Source: DASZHJ01 sp035517495
GTDB lineage: Bacteria; Pseudomonadota; Alphaproteobacteria; ATCC43930; CGMCC-115725
DNA: 64,000 nt
Direction of reading: 5' to 3'
Assembly (NCBI GenBank): GCA_035517495.1
Contig: DATIYT010000009.1
Span: 88,575 to 152,574, forward strand
Numbering within the stretch: position 1 is the stretch's first letter; each line of letters begins with the position of its first letter. The translations under genes were made by a program, and so were the position numbers. Below the pieces are notes generated by a model that saw nothing but the letters and a program-made list of their open reading frames with translations, did not search any database and was not told the DNA's origin. Of this stretch, positions 57,298-64,000 are shown piece by piece.

Positions 57298-59892
57298 ATG
57301 GAATTCGAGAAATATACGGAGCGCGCCAAGGGATTCGTCCAGGCGGCGCAGAGCCTCGCGCAGCGGCGCGGCCACCAGCAACTCGCGCCCGAGCATCTCC
57401 TGCGCGTACTGCTGGACGACAAGGAAGGACTTGCGGCCAATCTGATCCGCGCGGCGGGTGGCGATCCCGCGGTTGCCGCGAGCGCGGTCGACGAAGCGTT
57501 GCAGAAGCTGCCGCGAGTCGAGGGTGCGGGTGCCGGTCAAGTCTATTTCTCACAGGAGACGGCGCGGCTCTTCGAGCAGGCCGAGAAGATCGCGGAGAAG
57601 GCCGGCGACAGTTTTGTCACGGTGGAACGATTGCTGCTCGCGCTCGCGATGATGCGCGACGGAGCCGCGAGCAAGGCGCTTGCCGCGGCTCGAGTGACGC
57701 CGCAGGCGCTCAACGCCGCAATCGAAGAAATCCGCAAGGGTCGCAAGGCCGACAGCGCCACCGCCGAGGAGGGCTATGAGGCGCTCAAGAAGTACGCGCG
57801 CGACCTAACCGCGCTCGCGCGCGAAGGCAAGCTCGATCCGGTGATCGGCCGCGACGAGGAAATTCGCCGCACGATCCAGGTGCTGTCGCGCCGAACCAAG
57901 AACAATCCCGTGCTGATCGGCGAGCCCGGGGTCGGGAAGACCGCGATCGTCGAGGGCTTGGCGTTGCGCATCGTGCACGGCGACGTGCCCGAGAGCCTCA
58001 AGGATAAGCGCCTGCTGGCGCTCGATCTGGGCGCGCTTGTCGCGGGCGCCAAATTCCGCGGCGAATTCGAAGAGCGCTTGAAGGCGGTGCTTCAGGAAAT
58101 TACTGCCGCCCAAGGCGAGATCATCGTCTTCATCGACGAGCTGCACACGCTCGTTGGTGCCGGCAAAGCCGAAGGCGCCATGGATGCGTCCAACATGCTG
58201 AAACCCGCGCTTGCGCGCGGGGAGCTGCATTGCGTCGGTGCCACAACCCTCGACGAATATCGCAAGCACATCGAGAAGGACGCTGCGTTAGCACGCCGCT
58301 TCCAGCCGGTGTTCGTGAGCGAACCCACCGTCGAGGACACGATTTCGATCCTGCGCGGCATCAAGGAGAAATACGAGCTGCATCATGGCGTGCGCATCAC
58401 CGATGGTGCGATCGTTGCCGCGGCGACGCTTTCCAACCGCTACATCACCGACCGCTTCCTCCCGGACAAGGCGATCGACCTGATGGACGAGGCGGCGGCG
58501 CGGCTGCGGATGGAGGCGGAATCAAAGCCCGAGGAGATAGACGAGCTGGATCGCCGCGTGATGCAGCTCAAGATCGAGCGCGAGGCGCTCAAGAAGGAGA
58601 GCGACGCCGCCTCAAAGGATCGGCTGCAAAAACTGGAGGCGGAGCTGGCGGAGCTCGAGCAGAAATCGGCCGAACTGACCGCACAATGGCGCGCCGAGAA
58701 AGACAAGCTGGCGGGTGCGCAGAAGCTCAAGGAGCGGCTTGATCAGGCCCGCGCCGAACTCGACCGCGTACAGCGCCAGGGCAACTACACGCGCGCCGGC
58801 GAACTTACCTACGCCATCATTCCGGAGCTGGAGCGCAAGCTCAAAGCCGCCGAAGCGGCCGAGAGCCATCGCATGATCCAGGAGGCGGTGACCGAGGCCC
58901 ACATCGCAAGCGTGGTGTCGCGTTGGACCGGTGTCCCCGTCGAGAAGATGCTCGAAGGCGAGCGCGCGAAGCTCCTCAAGATGGAAGAGAACCTGCGCCG
59001 GCGCGTGGTGGGTCAGGAAGAAGCGGTGGTCGCGGTCTCGAATGCGATCCGCCGTGCGCGGGCGGGGTTGCAAGATCCCAATCGTCCCATCGGCTCGTTC
59101 CTGTTTCTGGGTCCGACCGGCGTTGGCAAGACCGAGCTAGCAAAGGCGCTGGCCGAGTTCCTGTTCGACGACGAAGGCGCGATGCTGCGCGTCGATATGT
59201 CGGAGTACATGGAAAAGCATGCGGTCGCGCGATTGATCGGTGCGCCGCCGGGCTATGTGGGCTACGAGGAAGGAGGCGCGCTTACCGAAGCGGTGCGGCG
59301 CCGGCCCTATCAAGTGATCCTTTTCGATGAAGTCGAGAAGGCGCATCCCGACGTCTTCAACGTGCTGCTCCAGGTTCTGGACGACGGTCGCCTGACCGAT
59401 GGTCAGGGCCGTACGGTCGACTTCCGCAATACGCTCATCGTGCTGACCTCCAATCTCGGCAGCGAAATTCTCGCGAACCTGCCGGAAGGCCAAGAGACCC
59501 AGAGCGTGCGCGCTCAGGTGATGGAGATCGTGCGCGCGGCGTTCCGTCCGGAGTTCTTGAACCGCCTCGACGAGATCCTGCTGTTCCGTCGGCTGACGCG
59601 CGCGGACATGACCGGCATTGTCGAGATTCAGCTCCGCAACCTGCAGAAGCTGCTTGCCGACCGCAAGATCACGCTCGATTTGGATGCGAGCGCCAAGCGC
59701 TGGCTTGCGGAGCAGGGCTATGATCCCGTGTTCGGCGCCCGGCCTCTAAAGCGCGTGATCCAGCGCGAGCTGCAGAATTCGCTGGCGGCGCTCATCCTCG
59801 AAGGCAAGATCGCCGACGGCGAGACGGTGCGCGTGAGCACGGAGAAAGGCCGGCTCACGATTGGCGGCCGCCGTGCCGCGGCGGCGGAGTAG
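57298..59892 (+). CDS. clpB: ATP-dependent disaggregase ClpB
   Basis: An 864-residue Hsp100 chaperone that extracts proteins from aggregates with DnaK. The Clp N-domain (residues about 1-145) is followed by NBD1 with Walker A GEPGVGKTAIVEG near residue 205 and Walker B IIVFIDELHT. The coiled-coil M-domain spans about 400-525, and NBD2 has GPTGVGKTELAKA near residue 604 and VILFDEVEKAHPD. The M-domain distinguishes it from ClpA and ClpC. A heat-shock promoter lies upstream. Confidence 0.97.
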   Translation: MEFEKYTERAKGFVQAAQSLAQRRGHQQLAPEHLLRVLLDDKEGLAANLIRAAGGDPAVAASAVDEALQKLPRVEGAGAGQVYFSQETARLFEQAEKIAEKAGDSFVTVERLLLALAMMRDGAASKALAAARVTPQALNAAIEEIRKGRKADSATAEEGYEALKKYARDLTALAREGKLDPVIGRDEEIRRTIQVLSRRTKNNPVLIGEPGVGKTAIVEGLALRIVHGDVPESLKDKRLLALDLGALVAGAKFRGEFEERLKAVLQEITAAQGEIIVFIDELHTLVGAGKAEGAMDASNMLKPALARGELHCVGATTLDEYRKHIEKDAALARRFQPVFVSEPTVEDTISILRGIKEKYELHHGVRITDGAIVAAATLSNRYITDRFLPDKAIDLMDEAAARLRMEAESKPEEIDELDRRVMQLKIEREALKKESDAASKDRLQKLEAELAELEQKSAELTAQWRAEKDKLAGAQKLKERLDQARAELDRVQRQGNYTRAGELTYAIIPELERKLKAAEAAESHRMIQEAVTEAHIASVVSRWTGVPVEKMLEGERAKLLKMEENLRRRVVGQEEAVVAVSNAIRRARAGLQDPNRPIGSFLFLGPTGVGKTELAKALAEFLFDDEGAMLRVDMSEYMEKHAVARLIGAPPGYVGYEEGGALTEAVRRRPYQVILFDEVEKAHPDVFNVLLQVLDDGRLTDGQGRTVDFRNTLIVLTSNLGSEILANLPEGQETQSVRAQVMEIVRAAFRPEFLNRLDEILLFRRLTRADMTGIVEIQLRNLQKLLADRKITLDLDASAKRWLAEQGYDPVFGARPLKRVIQRELQNSLAALILEGKIADGETVRVSTEKGRLTIGGRRAAAAE

Positions 59893-60134
59893 CCGCGAGA
59901 AAAACCGGACCTTGGTGCTCAATGCAGCCGCGTGCTTCCTGAGGAGCCGATACGGCACCGCGCCGTCGGTGGCCGCACCACGAAACTGGAATTGATCGCC
60001 TAGTCCGCGTGCAGAGCCAAGATGATCTGCCGCGATATTGGGCGGTCGCCCATCGTCGACGAGGCCGTCTGCGATCCGATTTTCGGCACGCCGATTGCTT
60101 AGGTCATTTGCGAAAATGAGTTGTCAGGTGGGGG

Positions 60135-60587
60135 TTGAGCACGACCCGCGAACAGCTAACCGAGAAGATCGCCGCTATCCGCCGTCGGAAGCACCTCACT
60201 TGGCGCGAGATCGCCGCCAAGATTGGGCCTGGATCGCCAGTCTATTACACGGCGGCACTCCACGGGCAGATGAAGCTCTCAAAGCAGGAGGCGGAGAACG
60301 CGGCCGAAATCCTAGACCTCGATGCGGAGGAGGCTCTGCTGTTGCAGGAGGTGCCGTATCGCGGTTCGCTGCCGACGGCGGTGCCGACCGACCCCTTGAT
60401 CTACCGCTTCTATGAGTTGGTCATGGTTTACGGCACCACCTGGAAAGCTCTGATCCAGGAGGAATTCGGCGACGGCATCATGAGCGCTATCGACTTTGAC
60501 ATGGCGATCGAACGGCAACCCGATCAGAAAGGCGATCGGGTGCGTGTCAGCATGAGCGGCAAATTCCTGCCTTATAAGCAGTACTGA
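60135..60587 (+). CDS. cynS: Cyanate hydratase (cyanase)
   Basis: A 150-residue cyanase converting cyanate and bicarbonate to ammonia and carbon dioxide. An N-terminal helical DNA-binding-like domain (REQLTEKIAAIRRRKHLTWR) precedes the catalytic domain. Catalytic Arg91, Glu94 and Ser117 keep the exact spacing of E. coli Arg96, Glu99 and Ser122. The start must be the TTG at 60135 to reach family length, with AGGTGGGGG just upstream. No cyanate transporter, carbonic anhydrase or CynR neighbour is present. Confidence 0.94.
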   Translation: MSTTREQLTEKIAAIRRRKHLTWREIAAKIGPGSPVYYTAALHGQMKLSKQEAENAAEILDLDAEEALLLQEVPYRGSLPTAVPTDPLIYRFYELVMVYGTTWKALIQEEFGDGIMSAIDFDMAIERQPDQKGDRVRVSMSGKFLPYKQY

Positions 60588-60777
60588 GGCTCGACGCGAT
60601 TCCATCCGTGATAAAGGATAATAGGGAGATCGGAGAGATTTTGCAGACCCGCGCCAACGGCGGAGCCATCTCGGCACTCATCGAAGCGGCGCGCGGTTTG
60701 TTGCTCGCAAGGTTCGATTGATCCGGCGCACCGCCGCCGCCATGATGCCCGTGCAGATTTGAACGGAGGCATGGGCG

Positions 60778-61539
60778 ATGCTCAAGGGGAAGATTGCGTG
60801 GGTGACCGGTGGCGGCAGCGGTATCGGACAGTCCGGCGCCGAAGAATTGGCGGCGGCGGGCGCCACGGTGGTGGTAAGCGGGCGCCGTGCCGAACAGCTC
60901 GAGGAGGTGCGAGCGGCAATCGCAGCCAAGGGCGGCAAGGCCGAGGCGGTTGCCCTCGACGTGACCGACGCCCGGGCCGTCGCCGAGGCGGGTGCCGCGA
61001 TTCTGCGGCGCCACGGGCAGGTCGATATCCTCGTCAACAGCGCCGGCATGAACGTACCGCAACGCTTCTTCAAGAACCTGACGCCGGAGAACTTTGCCTC
61101 CGTCGTCTCGGCCAATCTGCAGGGTACGCTCAACACGATCCATGCCGTGCTGCCGCGCATGCGAGAGCGCAAGGACGGGCTCGTCATCAACATTTCATCC
61201 TGGGCCGGACGCTTCGATCCCTATTTGACGGGACCCGCATACAACGCCGCGAAGCACGGCGTCGTCGCGCTCACGCTGTCGCTTAACATGGAAGAATGCA
61301 TCCACGGGATAAGGGCCTGCGTGATCTGCCCCGGCGAGGTCGCGACTCCGATCTTGAAGAAGCGCCCGATAGTGCCCACGGCCGAGGAGCAGGCGCGAAT
61401 GCTTCAAGCCGAGGATCTCGGCCACACCATTCGCTTCGTGGCGGAGATGCCGCCGCGTGTCTGCTTCAATGAAATCGTGATCAGCCCGACATGGAACCGC
61501 ATGTGGCTCGGCGGCGAGGATATCACGCCGCAGCGCTAG
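60778..61539 (+). CDS. Short-chain dehydrogenase/reductase
   Basis: A 253-residue classical SDR. The cofactor motif is TGGGSGIG, followed by the NSAG segment, the catalytic Ser in NISSWAGR and the YNAAKHG Tyr-Lys pair. Arg37-Arg38 in VVSGRRAEQL after the second strand favour NADP(H). The substrate is unknown. GGAGG precedes the ATG. Convergent with the M23 peptidase gene, 9 bp apart. Confidence 0.9.
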   Translation: MLKGKIAWVTGGGSGIGQSGAEELAAAGATVVVSGRRAEQLEEVRAAIAAKGGKAEAVALDVTDARAVAEAGAAILRRHGQVDILVNSAGMNVPQRFFKNLTPENFASVVSANLQGTLNTIHAVLPRMRERKDGLVINISSWAGRFDPYLTGPAYNAAKHGVVALTLSLNMEECIHGIRACVICPGEVATPILKKRPIVPTAEEQARMLQAEDLGHTIRFVAEMPPRVCFNEIVISPTWNRMWLGGEDITPQR

Positions 61540-61548
61540 CGCTCGCCG

Positions 61549-62835
61549 TCATTCCCCGCCGTGGCCGTGCTGTGGGACCGCGGCCACCTGCGGCTGCCGA
61601 CCGGTGAGAGTCAGGAGCTGTTGCTCGATCTCCCGGGTTTCGGCATGGAACGCCACGAGTTCGCCGCCGACGAGATTGCGTCCCGGCTGGAACTTGACCG
61701 AGGCCGGATTGACCTGCGTGCCGTCGACGCGCACCTCGTAATGGAGGTGCGGCCCGGTCGCGAGCCCGGTCGCGCCCACATAGCCGATGATTTGGCCCTG
61801 CCGCACATGCACGCCAGGCCTGATGCCCGCGGCGAAGCGGCTCATATGCGCATAGGCGGTCTCGTAGGTGCCGTTGTGCTTAAGCAACACGAAGTTTCCA
61901 TAGCCGTTGGTGGGCCCCGCCTTCTCGACGACGCCGTCGCCCGCCGCCATGATCGGCGTGCCCTCCGCGGCGCCGAAATCGACGCCCTTGTGCATCAGCG
62001 AGTACCCGAGAATCGGATGCACGCGCATGCCGAAGGGTGAGGTGATCTTGACGCCGTCGATCGGTGTGCGCAGCAGCGCCTTCTTCACGCTCTGGCCCTG
62101 GGCATCGAAATATTCGGCGTCTTCTCCGGGCGCCGCGAAGCGGTAGATACGCAGCGTGTTCTTCGAGAGCGTCATCGATGCGTAGAGCACGTTGCCGTTG
62201 GCGACGACTTTGCCGCTGTCATCGGTGATGCGTTCGAACATGACCTCAAAGCGATCGCCCGGCTGCAATTCGCGCTGGAAATCGACGTCGTAGCTGAAGG
62301 CGCGCACCATCACTTCGAGCACGGCAAGCGGCACGCCATCGTCGATCGCGGCTTGATAGAGACTGGTCTTGATGACGCCGCTCGCGACGGCGGGAACGCG
62401 CGCAAGCGCGCGTGGCGTGACGGCGCCGCGGAAGTGGCCGTCGGCGCCGCGCTCGGTGCTGACGATGCGGTCGAGACCGGCAAAGAACTGGAGAGATTGC
62501 AGATGCGTCTCGCCGAGCTCGATCGTCAGTTCCTGGCCCACCTTCATCTCGCGGGGGCTCCAGAGCTTGGCGAGCGATTGGATCGCTTGCTCGGCGTCGG
62601 CAGCAGAGGCGCCCGCGCCCTGCAGCACACTCATGAGCGTGTCGCCGCGGCGCAACGCGACCAGCACGATTTGCGGACCCTTGGCGGGGACGACCGCAGC
62701 ACCGCTGGCCGTATCCTGCGGTGCAATAGCTTCCTCGGCGCGTAAGGCCGGCGCCAGCGTCAGCAGAAATCCGAGAAGTAGGAGAAGCCCCAGAAATGCA
62801 CGAGCCGAACAGAATCCGCCGCCCCTTAAGACCAT
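61549..62835 (-). CDS. M23-family metallopeptidase (murein endopeptidase)
   Basis: A 428-residue exported protein. A hydrophobic signal segment (about residues 13-33) is followed by a LysM-like/OapA-like region (LVALRRGDTLMSVLQGAG) and a C-terminal LytM domain. Zinc ligands are in LMHKGVDFG and GPHLHYEVRVDG, with a further His in YAHMSRFA. It should cut peptidoglycan crosslinks during growth or division. The ATG at 62835 has GGAGGGGG upstream; a TTG one codon earlier is less likely. Divergent from the rRNA operon. Confidence 0.93.
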   Translation of the reverse strand: MVLRGGGFCSARAFLGLLLLLGFLLTLAPALRAEEAIAPQDTASGAAVVPAKGPQIVLVALRRGDTLMSVLQGAGASAADAEQAIQSLAKLWSPREMKVGQELTIELGETHLQSLQFFAGLDRIVSTERGADGHFRGAVTPRALARVPAVASGVIKTSLYQAAIDDGVPLAVLEVMVRAFSYDVDFQRELQPGDRFEVMFERITDDSGKVVANGNVLYASMTLSKNTLRIYRFAAPGEDAEYFDAQGQSVKKALLRTPIDGVKITSPFGMRVHPILGYSLMHKGVDFGAAEGTPIMAAGDGVVEKAGPTNGYGNFVLLKHNGTYETAYAHMSRFAAGIRPGVHVRQGQIIGYVGATGLATGPHLHYEVRVDGTQVNPASVKFQPGRNLVGGELVAFHAETREIEQQLLTLTGRQPQVAAVPQHGHGGE

Positions 62836-62998
62836 CAACCCCCTCCCCCAACACCTTGCCGCACCGCCGCATAACGAGCAGCCCCCGCAGCAATGACAGA
62901 TGCATGGTTAAAAAGTCAACCAGAACCTTGCTGCAGACTCCGATTCGGAGTTGTATCTCAGCGATTTGTACCTATTTCATGAAAACTGCATTTTGGGT

Positions 62999-63027
62999 TT
63001 GACAGGCCGCGGCGAGCGGCCTATAAG
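62999..63027 (+). promoter_or_regulatory. rRNA promoter
   Basis: TTGACA (62999-63004), a 17-base spacer and TATAAG (63022-63027) form a near-perfect sigma70 promoter. The discriminator CGCCCC is GC-rich, as expected for stringent control. The spacer itself is an inverted repeat with arms GGCCGC and GCGGCC. Confidence 0.85.
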
Positions 63028-63065
63028 CGCCCCTCCCCGGCACCCCCTTCGGGATAGCCGGCGGG

Positions 63066-63077
63066 TGCTCTTTGACA
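63066..63077 (+). promoter_or_regulatory. boxA-like antitermination element
   Basis: TGCTCTTTGACA differs from the E. coli rrn boxA TGCTCTTTAACA at one base and lies in the leader before 16S. NusB/S10-mediated antitermination of the rRNA transcript is the expected role. Confidence 0.75.
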
Positions 63078-63256
63078 TTGTGGATAAGTAGGGAAGGGAT
63101 GAGCAGGCGGTGGCGCTGCGGCGTCACAGACTGCGCATCTTGGATGAGGAATCGAAGTCAATTCCGAATCTGAATGCGGCGATTTGTGAATAGCCTTTCT
63201 CTGGGTCCGCGTCGGGCGCTTCCGCAAGGGACGCGCGGCAACGACAGCAGAGGGAT

Positions 63257-64000
<744 letters not shown>

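Larger units (their letters stand above)
62836..63256 (+). promoter_or_regulatory. rRNA operon leader region
   Basis: This 421-bp stretch between the M23 gene and 16S rRNA holds no convincing gene. An A+T-rich zone (about 62900-62998) that may be an UP element precedes the promoter at 62999. The rest is the transcribed rRNA leader with a boxA-like antitermination element. Confidence 0.8.

Noticed and set aside
59893..60134. Possible small gene between clpB and cynS (27-codon frame near 60022)
   Set aside because: No Shine-Dalgarno, no family resemblance and too short to support; I see no other feature there.

Overview
The window is GC-rich chromosomal DNA from an alphaproteobacterium. The evidence is a 16S rRNA 5' half with alphaproteobacterial signatures at the right end, a DivL-type pseudo-histidine kinase with tyrosine at the phospho-acceptor position, a GcrA cell-cycle regulator, a CtrA-type TTAA-N7-TTAAC box, and gene orders typical of that class (ahcY-divL-tsaE-amgK-murU-addB; hprK-rapZ-EIIA-ptsH-ptsI; lysC-ptsP and prfA-prmC-DUF4167-clpB). 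A Rhodospirillales-like lineage is the best guess, but I cannot place it to genus. Gene density is high, many genes overlap by 4 bases, and almost all genes are intact. No prophage, IS element, CRISPR array or tRNA gene is visible.

Layout. 1-4892 (minus): tsaE, amgK, murU and addB, each overlapping the next by 4 nt; addB runs off the left edge. 5015-6748: ferredoxin-NADP reductase, then a DUF1906 protein with an AT-rich upstream region. 6965-10886 (minus): ahcY and divL. 11132-13882 (plus): a TIR-membrane-Sel1 repeat protein and a GNAT acetyltransferase. 13886-17783 (minus): the regulatory PTS operon hprK-rapZ-EIIA(Man)-ptsH-ptsI. 17784-20283: a CtrA-type box, a possible small RNA with a terminator hairpin, an exopolysaccharide-initiating sugar transferase and a divergent Crp-family regulator with a CRP-like operator between them. 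20300-26646: hydrolase, two glycosyltransferases, thrS, infC (apparently starting at AUC) and a glutathione S-transferase. 26657-35130 (minus): NHL-type secreted beta-propeller, alpha-2-macroglobulin and pbpC. 35274-37311: MoxR ATPase and VWA protein. 37362-41597 (minus): cytochrome bd operon cydP-cydA-cydB-cydX, gcrA and a higBA toxin-antitoxin pair. 41777-43951: MFS transporter, cysteine-dioxygenase-like cupin and [2Fe-2S] ferredoxin. 43976-45390 (minus): ubiG and a double cold-shock protein. 45524-59892 (plus): lysC, nitronate-monooxygenase-like protein, ptsP, rodZ-like, ispG, hisS, prfA, prmC, DUF4167 and clpB with a heat-shock promoter. 60135-61539: cyanase and an SDR. 61549-62835 (minus): M23 peptidase. 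62999 to the end: an rRNA promoter, boxA-like leader and the 5' half of 16S rRNA.

How the genes fit together. Most are housekeeping: translation (thrS, infC, hisS, prfA, prmC, tsaE), envelope building and recycling (amgK/murU, pbpC/A2M, rodZ-like, M23, glycosyltransferases), low-oxygen respiration (cyd), and cell-cycle control (DivL, GcrA, a CtrA box). Two enzymes I (PtsI, PtsP) but only one HPr, with HprK and RapZ beside it, point to a regulatory rather than sugar-transporting PTS. The most promising material for new biology is the TIR-TM-Sel1 protein, the CtrA-box/small-RNA candidate, the cupin-ferredoxin pair, and the regulatory sites upstream of cyd and between the sugar transferase and the Crp-family gene.
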